Shown piece after piece: positions 1-8,495 of a stretch of 64,000 bases of DNA. The notes under the pieces are model-generated. The model was not told where the DNA came from and did not search any database. It saw only the letters and a program-made list of their open reading frames with translations. Each line of letters opens with the position of its first letter. Position 1 is the first letter of the stretch. The stretch comes from JBGQBN01 sp041494805 (GTDB lineage Bacteria > Acidobacteriota > Terriglobia > Terriglobales > Acidobacteriaceae), in the NCBI GenBank assembly GCA_041494805.1, contig JBGQBN010000001.1, positions 62,001-126,000 of the forward strand, written 5' to 3'. Both the position numbers and the translations under genes were made by a program.

Positions 1-608
1 CCGGCGAGTACAACGTGTGGAACGCAACCGCCGCTGCGGCGCTGGCAGCCTGATGCGGCATTTCCAATGAAGAAATTGCGGCCGCCTTCAAGACCTTCAA
101 GAGTGTAAAGCGGCGGTTGGAAGTTCGAGCGCAGGTGAATGGCATCACCATCATTGATGATTTCGCGCATCATCCCACGGCCATTGCCGGCACGCTGACG
201 GCTCTGCGTTCACGATATTCAGGAGCGCGCCTGTGGGTGATTCTTGAGCCCCGGTCGAATACCCTGCGCCGCAACGTCCTGCAGAACGAGCTGGCGAAAA
301 GTCTGGCGCTAGCCGACGAAGTGGTGGTGGCGAACGTGTTCAAGTCTGAGGCCATTCCTGAAAACGAGCGCCTCGACCTGATCGCCATGGCCGCACAAAT
401 TCAGAAGTACGGACGGCGCGCGCGTATCATTTCCGACGCGGATGCAATCGTGCAGCTGGTCGCGCCGGAGATGCGTCCGGGAGATGTGGTCGCAATTCTT
501 TCCAACGGGGGCTTTGGCCGGATCTACGAGAAGCTTCCCCAGAGGCTGAATGCGCTCGCAGGAGGCGGCTCGGGTAACCGTTCCTTGCACGCCTCTGCCA
601 AGGCGTGA
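1..608 (+). pseudogene. mpl: Murein tripeptide ligase Mpl, C-terminal part, interrupted by an in-frame TGA
   Basis: This is the 3' part of a Mur-ligase gene, cut by the window edge. Reading from base 3, the protein starts GEYNVWNATAAAALAA, the typical Mur-ligase segment before the C-terminal domain. It then meets TGA at 51-53 and continues in the same frame with CGISNEEIAAAF and on to the end. The C-terminal domain shows DDFAHHPTAI and LEPRSNTLRRN, which are characteristic of Mpl (UDP-N-acetylmuramate:L-Ala-gamma-D-Glu-meso-DAP ligase). Mpl reuses the tripeptide released from old peptidoglycan. A CGA-to-TGA change would explain the stop, because Arg fits there. It is either a real nonsense mutation or a base-call error. 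The next start-like codon downstream is TTG at 117, which would give only a 163-residue fragment. Confidence 0.8.
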
Positions 609-706
609 TTACGCGCGCCGGAAAAAGTTGAGTTTGTGCCAAGGGATGTGGAGAATAGCACGCCACGGCAGAAAAACGAATCTTAGGTGTCGGGAGGGAC
701 TAACCT

Positions 707-1423
707 GTGGTCCGCACCATCCTGATGCTGACGTTCTGGGGCGTGTTGCTGCCGCTGGCGGCGCTGATCTGCTTTCCCTGGACTTTCATCACCGGAGATA
801 TCAGCTTTCTTTACCGCGTGGGGATGTGGGGCGCGTGGACAGGGATTCGGCTCGCCGGGATACGGGTTCGGACGGTTGGCCTGGACAAGCTGGATCCCCA
901 GCGTACTTACATCTTCATGTCCAACCACGTTTCCAATGTTGATCCGCCGCTGCTTTTGCCTCTGATCCCGCGCCGCACTTCAGTCATGGTGAAAAAAGAG
1001 TTGTTCCGCTATCCCATCCTGGGGAGGACGATGAAGCTGGGTTCGCTAGTCCCGGTGGATCGCGGAAACCGTGACGCCGGGATTGCCGCGGTGCGGGCCG
1101 CCGCCGAGGTCGTTCGCCAGGGGGTTAACATGACGATCTACATTGAAGGCCATCGCTCCTTCGACGGGAAACTTTTGCCGTTCAAGAAGGGCCCATTCTA
1201 CCTGGCGATGGAGTGCGGGGTGCCGGTGGTTCCGGTGACGATCGCGGGCACGCACTACATCATGCCCAAGCGGCGGTTCGCGATCAAGTCAGGTGCGGTC
1301 ACCGTGACCTTCCACGATCCCATTGAACCCAAGGATTTCGGCGACCGGGAGTGCTTGATGGAGCAGGTCAGAAGCGCGATTAGCAGCGGGCTTCCAGAAG
1401 AGTACCGACCGAAGACATTATGA
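707..1423 (+). CDS. plsC: 1-acyl-sn-glycerol-3-phosphate acyltransferase
   Basis: PlsC transfers an acyl chain to lysophosphatidic acid at the inner membrane, giving phosphatidic acid for phospholipid synthesis. The 238-residue protein has hydrophobic N-terminal segments (about 5-30) and then the family HX4D motif, H74-VSNV-D79, in SNHVSNVDPP. The substrate-binding motif appears as IEGHRS (146-151), where EGTRS is usual; this is a conservative variant. The GTG start at 707 is supported by the purine-rich GGGAGG about 8 nt upstream. Its TGA stop overlaps the ATG of the next gene (ATGA), so the two are probably translationally coupled. Confidence 0.9.
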   Translation: MVRTILMLTFWGVLLPLAALICFPWTFITGDISFLYRVGMWGAWTGIRLAGIRVRTVGLDKLDPQRTYIFMSNHVSNVDPPLLLPLIPRRTSVMVKKELFRYPILGRTMKLGSLVPVDRGNRDAGIAAVRAAAEVVRQGVNMTIYIEGHRSFDGKLLPFKKGPFYLAMECGVPVVPVTIAGTHYIMPKRRFAIKSGAVTVTFHDPIEPKDFGDRECLMEQVRSAISSGLPEEYRPKTL

Positions 1424-2274
1424 CTCACGCATTCAAGTACGCGATTGTTTGTACGCTTGTCTCTTCTCTGTTTCGTCCGGTGGCCTGGGCCACTGATCAC
1501 AGTGCGCTACAAAAGCAATTAAGAGACGCGTACGAAGGTAAGTTGTTATCACTTAAGACCCCCTGCACTTCAGATAGATTGCACTTCGACACTAGTGGAA
1601 AACCCTTGTCCGCTTTGCAAGAGGCCCCTTGGACGACGAGTGGCGTATTTCGCGTAGAAAGTGTTGCCGTCAAGTCCGATCGAATTGAAATCAGGGGCAA
1701 ACGCTTGATTCTTGCTTTGCGACTTGACAAGACCGGCACGAGACTGGTGCCGATCGAACTTGACCGGCATCTTCGCATTGACCTGGACATCGCTCCATCC
1801 ATGACGGATTTGCAACAAACCTATGTTTCCCTAGCTCAGATTTTTCAGGGAGGGAAGCTGGAGGAGAGAATAAGCGCATATTGGAAGCCGACAATCGACC
1901 TTGGCGACCTTATGACAGACCGGGCGTCCCTCTTGCAACGTCTTCCCGACAGAATGGTCGGACGTCTGGAAGGAAATCGCCCTGTGTATCTCGTGAGCCC
2001 CCCGGCGGTCACTCCGCCGAAATCTGTCCACACGCCCGATCCGGACTATTCAGACGGCGCCAGAAAGAAACGAGTAACCGGTACAACCACGATGAGGCTG
2101 ATCTTAAACGAAAAGGGCCAGCCCGAGATTCTCGTGCTAGTCAAGGACTTGGGAGAAGGGCTCGATATCAGAGCGTTGGCAGCCGTTTCTCAGTGGCGTT
2201 TCCAGCCTGCGGTCAAGGATGGTCAGCCTGTGGCAGCATTGGTGACAGTGGAGGTGAACTTCGATCTGTACTGA
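1420..2274 (+). CDS. Exported protein with TonB C-terminal domain
   Basis: The 284-residue protein begins with a signal peptide (cleavage probably after PVAWA, about residue 24). It ends in a TonB C-terminal-type domain (about 200-284), recognisable from PDPDYSDGARKKRVTGT and the later VSQWRFQPA followed by DGQPV. Acidobacteriota encode many such proteins with a periplasmic TonB-like domain and no usual N-terminal anchor or proline-rich linker. The middle region (25-195) is not one I recognise. The start overlaps the plsC stop by 4 nt. A true energy-transducing role is doubtful because there is no membrane anchor beyond the signal sequence; a structural or partner-binding role is equally possible. 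Confidence 0.7.
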   Translation: MTHAFKYAIVCTLVSSLFRPVAWATDHSALQKQLRDAYEGKLLSLKTPCTSDRLHFDTSGKPLSALQEAPWTTSGVFRVESVAVKSDRIEIRGKRLILALRLDKTGTRLVPIELDRHLRIDLDIAPSMTDLQQTYVSLAQIFQGGKLEERISAYWKPTIDLGDLMTDRASLLQRLPDRMVGRLEGNRPVYLVSPPAVTPPKSVHTPDPDYSDGARKKRVTGTTTMRLILNEKGQPEILVLVKDLGEGLDIRALAAVSQWRFQPAVKDGQPVAALVTVEVNFDLY

Positions 2275-2299
2275 TAGAGCCTAGGGTGCCATCTGAGAA

Positions 2300-3325
2300 T
2301 TACGACTGCTCCTTGCCTCGCTGACCACCGCCCGCTCTTGCACGTACGGCTTTCACCAGATCCGGCAACCTGGGCAGAACGGCGGAGTACTTCAGCCACA
2401 GTTTGTGATCCACCGCCGGAGCACCGCTGACAATCGCGCCCGCCTCCACGTCTCCGGCAACTCCACTTTGCGGGGTAACGATAGCGCCGTCGCCGATCTT
2501 GCAATGACCGACCACGCCCACCTGTCCGGTGAGAATCACTCGGTTGCCGACATCGGTTGAGCCCGCCAGGCCCACCTGTGCCGCCAGCAGCGAATCCTCC
2601 CCGATGCGCGAGCCGTGGCCGACCTGCACCAGATTGTCGATTTTTGTGCCGCGCCCGATGTGGGTTTCCTCCACGCTGGCCCGGTCCACACAGGAGTTGG
2701 CCTGCACTTCTACGTCATCTTCCAATACTACCGGCACAGACTGCACGATCTTGTACCAGCATCCCGCGTCGTCCTTGGCGAACCCGAAGCCGTCTGCGCC
2801 GATGACCACGCCATTCTGCAAAAGAACATTGTTGCCGAGCCGGCAGCCTTCTCGCACCACGGCATGGGCGTGAGCGAAGAAGTTGTCGCCGATGTTCGCG
2901 CCGCGATAGATCACCCCATGCGCAAGCAACACGGCGTTATCCCCGATCTGGACGCCTTCGTCGATCACCACGTAGGGACCAATGTGTGCGTTGTTGCCAA
3001 TCTTCGCCGACGCATGAACCACGGCCGTCGGATGTACGCCGGGCGCATATCTCGGTGGTTGGTGGAAAAGTTCAATGGCGTGCGCGAAGGCCAGATAGGG
3101 ATTCTTGCTGCGCAGCATGGCCGATGAAATGGCGGAGAAGTCTTCGGCCACAATTACAGCGGAGGCTTTCGTGGTCCGGGCGGCCACGGCGTACTTGGGG
3201 TTGGCAACGAAGGTGAGTTGGCCGGGCGCCGCTTCCTTGATTCCGGCAACGCCAGTGATTTCCATGTCGGGCGAGCCGTTTTCCAGGCGCGCGCCCAGGG
3301 CTGAGGCAATCTGTGCGAGTTTCAT
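2300..3325 (-). CDS. lpxD: UDP-3-O-(3-hydroxyacyl)glucosamine N-acyltransferase
   Basis: LpxD adds the N-linked hydroxyacyl chain in the third step of lipid A synthesis. The 341-residue protein has the N-terminal uridine-binding domain (1-95). A long run of hexapeptide repeats follows (about 96-300), for example IGNNAHIGPYVVIDEGVQIG, forming the left-handed beta-helix. The catalytic-type histidine lies in NLVQVGHGSRIG (H237), and GADGFGFA (157 on) is also typical. The ATG at 3323-3325 gives MKLAQIASAL, a normal LpxD N-terminus. The open frame upstream to 4042 has unrelated low-quality sequence and was excluded. It is convergent with the TonB-domain gene. Its presence indicates a lipid A-bearing outer membrane. 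Confidence 0.94.
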   Translation of the reverse strand: MKLAQIASALGARLENGSPDMEITGVAGIKEAAPGQLTFVANPKYAVAARTTKASAVIVAEDFSAISSAMLRSKNPYLAFAHAIELFHQPPRYAPGVHPTAVVHASAKIGNNAHIGPYVVIDEGVQIGDNAVLLAHGVIYRGANIGDNFFAHAHAVVREGCRLGNNVLLQNGVVIGADGFGFAKDDAGCWYKIVQSVPVVLEDDVEVQANSCVDRASVEETHIGRGTKIDNLVQVGHGSRIGEDSLLAAQVGLAGSTDVGNRVILTGQVGVVGHCKIGDGAIVTPQSGVAGDVEAGAIVSGAPAVDHKLWLKYSAVLPRLPDLVKAVRARAGGGQRGKEQS

Positions 3326-3384
3326 AGGCGTGTATCCGCGATGGCGGTAAGACGGTGATTGTAACGGAAGGCAGAGGCCCGGAA

Positions 3385-4146
3385 TCACACCAAGCCAAAA
3401 AACGCGGCCGCCAGATAGAGCGCCTCGGTAGCGGCAACGGCGATCAGAAAAGCCTCGCGCAGGCGAGAACGCGAAAGGGCATTCTGCAACTTGGCGCCGT
3501 GGACATGGGCGGGCGCAGGGCCAACCAGGATTGAGGTAGGCAGGGCTGGCTGGATTCCGGTCACGGGAAGCCTCGGAGGCAGAAGGACGTTCCCAATCGT
3601 GGCCGGCCGGGATGCATCGCTTGCCACGGGCCGATCGAGCAAGGAAACCTTCGGCAAGCTGATCAGAGACGACCAGCGCACCACTTGCACCGGTCCCGAG
3701 AGCAAACTGGCATCGGCGGGGGCCGAAGTCAGCTGCAGTGCGGGCAGGCGTTCGGGCGCGATGTGGTCGGCCAAGTTGCGCACCAGCGAGGCCCACCACG
3801 GATGACTCAGCTGATCGCTGATGAGCTCGTCCACATCCACCGGCCTCGACTCCAGATCCAGAGGAGGCAGCGTCTCCGGGTTGATCACGTTGCCCAGGTT
3901 GGTGAAAACCGTACGGTACCAGGGCAGGCTGACGATGTCCCCGACCAGCATGCCGATATCGACCGGACGGGAGGTGAGCTGCAATGGGGGTAGCTTTTCG
4001 GGGAAGAAGCGGTCGCGCAGGTTGGCTCGCAGAGACTTCCACAGAGGGCGGGTCAAGCTGTCGGGGAGCAAAAGGTTAGGCGGGTGGCTATCTTCAAGGC
4101 CGGAATCGGTGTTGGTGCTGTGGCTTCCGACATCCATACGTACCAT
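3385..4146 (-). CDS. Unknown protein with three exact 41-residue repeats and a C-terminal membrane helix
   Basis: I do not recognise this 253-residue protein. Residues 36-76, 77-117 and 118-158 are three tandem copies of one 41-residue unit with no gaps between them. The shared pattern is roughly NL-x5-PE-x-LPxLxLxSxPVD followed by about 10 residues and a Trp. A proline-rich stretch follows (160-215). A hydrophobic segment at about 232-251 (AFLIAVAATEALYLAAAFFG) ends the protein, so it is probably tail-anchored with the repeats on one side of the membrane. No signal peptide is seen. It lies just upstream of lpxD on the same strand (59-nt gap), so it may be co-transcribed with it. Confidence 0.65.
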   Translation of the reverse strand: MVRMDVGSHSTNTDSGLEDSHPPNLLLPDSLTRPLWKSLRANLRDRFFPEKLPPLQLTSRPVDIGMLVGDIVSLPWYRTVFTNLGNVINPETLPPLDLESRPVDVDELISDQLSHPWWASLVRNLADHIAPERLPALQLTSAPADASLLSGPVQVVRWSSLISLPKVSLLDRPVASDASRPATIGNVLLPPRLPVTGIQPALPTSILVGPAPAHVHGAKLQNALSRSRLREAFLIAVAATEALYLAAAFFGLV

Positions 4147-4338
4147 CCCAATGTAACATTTATTTGATGACAGCTAGAATGGAATGATCCGAGCGGATAC
4201 GACAAAAGTTTTACCCTCCGGGTGCCGCAAACTTCCGGAGGATCACTGCCGGGGTATCTTGCTAACATGCTTGGCAGACAACCCGACGCTGTTGGGCGCA
4301 TCTTAATCTGCCGAGAACAAGCAAATGGAGGATGAGAA

Positions 4339-4875
4339 ATGAAACTACGGGCTTTGGTTCTGGCTAGCTCCCTATTGGCGTGGACATGCCCGGTTCTGGG
4401 TCAGCAAACCGCTGAACCTTCGGCGCGGGCAGTTCAGCGCATCGAAAAAGAGGTTCGGCATGAGCTGTTGATGCTGCCCTATCTCGACGTGTTCGATAAC
4501 CTCGCGTACAAAGTGAGTGGGTACGATGTCACGCTCCTGGGACAGGTGGCGCGTCCCTCGTTGAAGTCGGACGCCGAAAATGTTGTCAAGAAAATTGAAG
4601 GCGTGGAGCACGTGGATAATCAGATTGAGGTGCTGCCGGTGTCCCCGATGGACGACCGCCTGCGCCTCCGCCTCTATCGCGCCATCTATGGCTATGCCCC
4701 GCTGCAGAAGTACGCGCTGGGAGTGAATCAGCCCATTCGGATCATTGTGAAGCGAGGACATGTGACGCTCGAGGGAGTGGTCGACAACGAGGGTGACAAG
4801 ACCTTCGCTGGCATTCGCGCGAATGGCGTGTCAGGGATCTTCTCGGTGACCAATAATCTCCGGGTCGTGAAGTGA
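4339..4875 (+). CDS. Periplasmic protein with two BON domains
   Basis: The 178-residue protein has a signal peptide (cleavage near LGQQ, residues 20-23) and two BON-type modules. The first is at about 30-100 (YDVTLLGQV, then IEGVEHVDNQIEV) and the second at about 105-177 (IIVKRGHVTLEGVVDNEGDK, then GVSGIFSVTNNLRV). BON domains occur in OsmY-like periplasmic proteins and are thought to bind phospholipid surfaces. The start is supported by GGAGGATGA just upstream of ATG. It is a single gene divergent from the repeat protein upstream. The 192-bp gap before it holds no clear promoter consensus. Confidence 0.8.
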   Translation: MKLRALVLASSLLAWTCPVLGQQTAEPSARAVQRIEKEVRHELLMLPYLDVFDNLAYKVSGYDVTLLGQVARPSLKSDAENVVKKIEGVEHVDNQIEVLPVSPMDDRLRLRLYRAIYGYAPLQKYALGVNQPIRIIVKRGHVTLEGVVDNEGDKTFAGIRANGVSGIFSVTNNLRVVK

Positions 4876-4951
4876 GCGGGTCCTCACGTTCGGGGATCGT
4901 GCTCCAGCGGTATCCCGAACGAAGAGTGCACACTCTCAATTTGTCGTCTCT

Positions 4952-5431
4952 CTACTCCCCGAACAGCTGCACCTGGCGCGTGTCCGTAGGCACACCTTTG
5001 CGATGGCGGCGTGTCGCTCCGATTACTGCCAGCACGGTAAGCGATTCCAGGGCGCTGCGAGGCACGAAGATGCGCTGGGTGTTGGAGCGCAGATCGGGAG
5101 GATTGACCAGGAAGCCCTCCGCCGTGGTCAGGGTAAGGTCGTTGGGCATCATGCCTTCGAGGACTTCGTTGTCTTTAAACTTGAGCCTTACCCACAATCC
5201 TTCGGTTCGGGGCCGACTGGTGAAGGTCTTGCGGCTGAGTGAATCGGAGTCGCCGAACTCGCGGACAAAATAGACGCCCTTGATGTCCCGCAGGTCGATG
5301 GCAACCACGTTGCCAGAGGTGTTCAGCAGCTCGAGCTTGCCGTCGTGGACAAAATTCGCCGGAGCTACGTAGCCGTTGATCGAGTCCCGGTCCATTTTCC
5401 GAATAACGACCTTTTTGTGGGTGGAGGGCAT
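4952..5431 (-). CDS. Small hypothetical protein, possible small beta-barrel
   Basis: This is an unrecognised 159-residue soluble protein without signal peptide or membrane helix. Its N-terminal half alternates strand-like segments: KKVVIRKMDRDSINGYV, then GKLELLNTSGNVVAIDLRDI, then GVYFVREF. The pattern resembles the 149-residue protein at 31546, which has VLITRKDGTKIEGYIFDR followed by SVPYADVAALAF and a similar spacing. The second half (YFVREF to the end) contains GLWVRLKFKDNEVLEGMMPN, which looks like a repeat of the same VxxKxxDxxxxEG strand motif. A nucleic-acid or ligand-binding small barrel is a guess from this pattern only. Confidence 0.55.
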   Translation of the reverse strand: MPSTHKKVVIRKMDRDSINGYVAPANFVHDGKLELLNTSGNVVAIDLRDIKGVYFVREFGDSDSLSRKTFTSRPRTEGLWVRLKFKDNEVLEGMMPNDLTLTTAEGFLVNPPDLRSNTQRIFVPRSALESLTVLAVIGATRRHRKGVPTDTRQVQLFGE

Positions 5432-5759
5432 GTGGGTTCTAGCTTACAACGGCCGAGCTTTGCCCGGCTGGACCCCGCGAGGGCGGCTGTCGCTACGTGG
5501 TTCGTGGCAGACCGCCCGCCGCATGCCGATTCTCGCACTTTTCTGTGAAAATACGGGCAAGTTGCATGTTCGTAGTAGCCAAACTGTCAACGTTGTGTTA
5601 TTTTCTCTAGCTTGCCGGGTTCCATCTCAAGGAGTCTAAGCCTAGTGGATAGAGTCACTTACATACAGGTGGCAGGGGCCATCTTTGGGCTGGGGGCCAC
5701 CCCTGTGGAAATCTTTTGCCAGGCGTGGCCAGGCTGCTCTGGTAGCGGCATCCGTACGA
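5432..5759. other. 328-bp non-coding gap with a repeat-like fragment
   Basis: No credible gene is seen between the small hypothetical protein (minus) and the CCA-type enzyme (plus), which diverge here. At about 5472-5495 the sequence GAGGGCGGCTGTCGCTACGT resembles the hairpin element at 25363, which is followed by the similar TCTATGTA. It probably belongs to an interspersed repeat family. A GC-rich, partly self-complementary stretch (GGGCGG near 5475 to CCGCCC near 5517) surrounds it. The rest is unremarkable and must hold both divergent promoters. Confidence 0.4.
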
Positions 5760-7295
5760 ATGGCTGATTACATCTACACCATGGAAATCCGGCTGACGCC
5801 GGACCAGCAAAAGGGGATCACCCTGGTGCAGGACATCGCCCGCGCTGGGGGCATGAACATCTACCTGACCGGCGGCGCGGTCCGCGACATCATCAGCGGC
5901 TTTTCCATCCGCGATCTCGATTTCACTGTCCAAGGCAATCCGCTCAAGCTGCAGAAGGAGTTGGAGCGAGCCGGGGCTGGAATCGCCGCCGCGGACGACG
6001 ACTTCAAGGCTTTACATCTGGTCCTGCCGGGAGGTGTCCGCGCCGAGATCAGCATGGCGCGCACCGAGAAGTACGAGAAAGCGGGCAGGCCGCCGCTGGT
6101 TTCGCCGGCCACCATCATCGAAGATTTGCGGCGCCGGGACTTCACCGTGAACGCCATGGCGTTGTCGCTGAATCCGGGCTCGCGCGGACTGCTAATGGAT
6201 CCCTTCAATGGAGCGGCCGATATTGAGGCCAAGCTGATCCGCGTTCTGCACAACTATGCCTTCGTCGAGGATCCTTCGCGACTGATCCGCGCCAGCCGTT
6301 TCGCGGCCCGCTTCCACTGGCCGCTGGAGGAGCGCACCCAGGCGCGATTTGGGTCGGCGAAAGAAAATAAATACATCGAGTACATCACCGACCGGGCGAT
6401 CGGGTACGAAATCGAGCAGTTGGCCTACGAAGACGATCCGCTGCATATCGTGCGCGTGCTGGAAAAGGAAGGCTGGCTCAAGGTACTCAATCCGCACTGG
6501 ACCTCCGCGAAGGTGGACAGCGCGGGACTGGGCCAGCTTCTGAGAACTCGCCAGCAGATGAACCAGTTGGGCTACACCCCCGATCTGGCGCCGGCAGTGA
6601 TGTATTTCCTGACGTCGCGGCTGGGCGACAAAGATATCTCTGACATGCGAAAGCTGATTCCGCGCAAGGATTTGGTCGAGGCCTGGCGGGATCTGGAAGA
6701 CAACGCGAAGGGTCTGGCGAAGCGATTGACCAGCAAGGAAGCGGCCACGCCGTCGCGGACTTGGAACCTGCTCTCCGAAGCTCGGCCAGAGATGGTCCTG
6801 TTCCTGGCGGTGACGGCGCGGCAGCAGGCGGTAGTACAGAAAATCAGGAATTTCTTTACCAAGTGGCGGCAGGTGCAGCAGAAGATTCCGTTGCCAGAGA
6901 TGACGGAACTGCGCATCACGCCCCAGATGCCGGAGTATCCGAAGATTGCGCGCGATGTGTTCATGCTGCTGCTCGACGGCCGGCTACGCTCGCGCACCGA
7001 GACCTTGAAATATTTGAAGCCGCTGGCGCCGCCACCCCCGCCGCCCCCGCCCCCGCCGCCACCCAAGCGCGGGCGGGCGGCCAAGGCCGCGGCGGCAGCT
7101 GAAGCCGCCGCAGTTCCCGCTCCGGTCAAGGGCACGAAGAAGGGGAAAGGCGTTGCGACACCGGCGCCGGTGCCGCCTGTGGCCAAGCCTGAGGCGCCGA
7201 AGGAGCCCCTTGCGCACAAACCGGAAAAGCACAAAGCGGCGAAGAAGGCAGCCAAAGCGTTCAGCAAGAAAGCAAAAGCGAAGAAGCGGCGCTAG
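5760..7295 (+). CDS. CCA-adding/poly(A) polymerase-type nucleotidyltransferase with basic tail
   Basis: The class II nucleotidyltransferase core is clear: GGAVRD (38-43), metal-binding D52-L-D54 in RDLDFTVQG, and RRRDFTVNAMA (124-134). The helical neck and body follow to about 420. Enzymes of this family add CCA to tRNA 3' ends or poly(A) tails. The family alone does not tell which, and some bacteria split CCA addition between two enzymes. The ATG at 5760 gives MADYIY; the open frame runs further up but with unconvincing sequence. The last 90 residues are unusual: a run of 12 prolines followed by Ala/Lys-rich, histone H1-like sequence ending AKAKKRR. This tail may bind RNA. Confidence 0.85.
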   Translation: MADYIYTMEIRLTPDQQKGITLVQDIARAGGMNIYLTGGAVRDIISGFSIRDLDFTVQGNPLKLQKELERAGAGIAAADDDFKALHLVLPGGVRAEISMARTEKYEKAGRPPLVSPATIIEDLRRRDFTVNAMALSLNPGSRGLLMDPFNGAADIEAKLIRVLHNYAFVEDPSRLIRASRFAARFHWPLEERTQARFGSAKENKYIEYITDRAIGYEIEQLAYEDDPLHIVRVLEKEGWLKVLNPHWTSAKVDSAGLGQLLRTRQQMNQLGYTPDLAPAVMYFLTSRLGDKDISDMRKLIPRKDLVEAWRDLEDNAKGLAKRLTSKEAATPSRTWNLLSEARPEMVLFLAVTARQQAVVQKIRNFFTKWRQVQQKIPLPEMTELRITPQMPEYPKIARDVFMLLLDGRLRSRTETLKYLKPLAPPPPPPPPPPPPKRGRAAKAAAAAEAAAVPAPVKGTKKGKGVATPAPVPPVAKPEAPKEPLAHKPEKHKAAKKAAKAFSKKAKAKKRR

Positions 7296-7399
7296 GACCT
7301 GCAGCCCATCCACCGCAGTAAGCATCGAACGCAGAGTCAAAAACTCAAACTGACGTGTTGATCCGAGTCTCTGACCTGGGACTGGTTCAGGAGGTGGGT

Positions 7400-8413
7400 A
7401 TGAAGAAGCTAGGTAAAGTCCTGCTCGTGGGACTGGTTGTGTTGGCTGTCCTGTTGGCTGTCGGCATCACTTTCACGATCGGCTGGCGTCCCATCATCGG
7501 GCCGAAGGCACGACCCTTAACCGCTCGCCAGTTCGAGCGGACTCCCCAGCGTTTGGAACGCGGCCGATATCTGTTCACTTCTCTGTCGGGCTGCGACGGA
7601 TGCCATTCGGTCCACGACTGGAATACCCACGGAGGGCCGACCTTGCCGGGCAAGGAAGGCGTGGGCCAGGTGATGTGGTTCTCGGATCTGCCGGGCCGGA
7701 TTGTGGCCTCGAACATTACTCCTGATCCGCAAACTGGCTCGGGCAACTGGACCGACGATCAGCTGGCGCGGGCCATCCGTGAGGGCATTGGACACGATGG
7801 GCGAGCGCTTTTTCCGATGATGCCCTATCACAACCTGCGTAACATGTCGGATGAAGACCTGGCCTCGATCATCGTGTACACACGATCGCTGGCGCCGGTC
7901 CGGAATGAACTGCCGGCGACTGAAATTATTTCTCCAGTCAAGTACTTGATTCGCACCGTGCCGGAACCGGTCACGGAACCAGTCCGCAGTCCGGATCCGG
8001 CTGACCAGGGGAAATGGGGCGAGTACCTGGTAACGATTGGAAGCTGCAATGAATGCCACACCTCACGAAATCGTGGCGAGGTGGTCAAGGGCCTCGAGTA
8101 TGGCGGTGGTTTTACGCTGGATGGCGCTTGGGGAGTGGTGGCCGCGGCCAACATCACGCCGGACGCTTCCGGCATTGCCTATTACGACGAAGCTCTGTTC
8201 GTCCAAATGATGCGCACGGGCTACGTGAAGGCGAGAAAACTGGCTTCGATCATGCCCTTCGGCGAATTCAAGAATCTGACTGATAGTGATCTCAAAGCCA
8301 TCTATGCGTATCTTCGCACTTTGAAACCGGTGAAGCATGTGGTGGATAACACCGAGCCGCCCACCTACTGCAAGCTTTGCCAGTACAAACATGGCGGCGG
8401 GGACAAGAACTAG
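7400..8413 (+). CDS. Membrane-anchored dihaem cytochrome c
   Basis: The 337-residue protein has one N-terminal membrane helix (about 5-27) and two class I cytochrome c domains. Haem-binding CxxCH motifs are at C65DGCH69 and C216NECH220. Distal Met ligands are plausible in MMPYHNL (about 140) and SIMPFGEF (about 273). Such proteins sit on the periplasmic face and pass electrons to oxidases or from dehydrogenases; the specific partner cannot be named. A further CKLC (324-327) near the C-terminus lacks the haem histidine. The ATG at 7400 is preceded by CAGGAGGTGGGT, a strong ribosome-binding site, so it is preferred to the upstream TTG. Confidence 0.85.
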   Translation: MKKLGKVLLVGLVVLAVLLAVGITFTIGWRPIIGPKARPLTARQFERTPQRLERGRYLFTSLSGCDGCHSVHDWNTHGGPTLPGKEGVGQVMWFSDLPGRIVASNITPDPQTGSGNWTDDQLARAIREGIGHDGRALFPMMPYHNLRNMSDEDLASIIVYTRSLAPVRNELPATEIISPVKYLIRTVPEPVTEPVRSPDPADQGKWGEYLVTIGSCNECHTSRNRGEVVKGLEYGGGFTLDGAWGVVAAANITPDASGIAYYDEALFVQMMRTGYVKARKLASIMPFGEFKNLTDSDLKAIYAYLRTLKPVKHVVDNTEPPTYCKLCQYKHGGGDKN

Positions 8414-8495
8414 GCTTTCATCTCTGGGAGACAACCACCCTCAGACTCCAAAATATTCAGATCCCTGGCCTGAGCAAGGGCGCTATAATTCTTGT

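Noticed and set aside
51..53. TGA in mpl as selenocysteine
   Set aside because: No Mur ligase uses selenocysteine there, no SECIS-like stem follows, and a simple CGA-to-TGA change explains it.
2300..4042. A 580-codon reading of lpxD with a long N-terminal extension
   Set aside because: The extra 239 residues overlap the 41-residue-repeat gene in another frame and lack any LpxD features; ATG 3325 gives the normal start.
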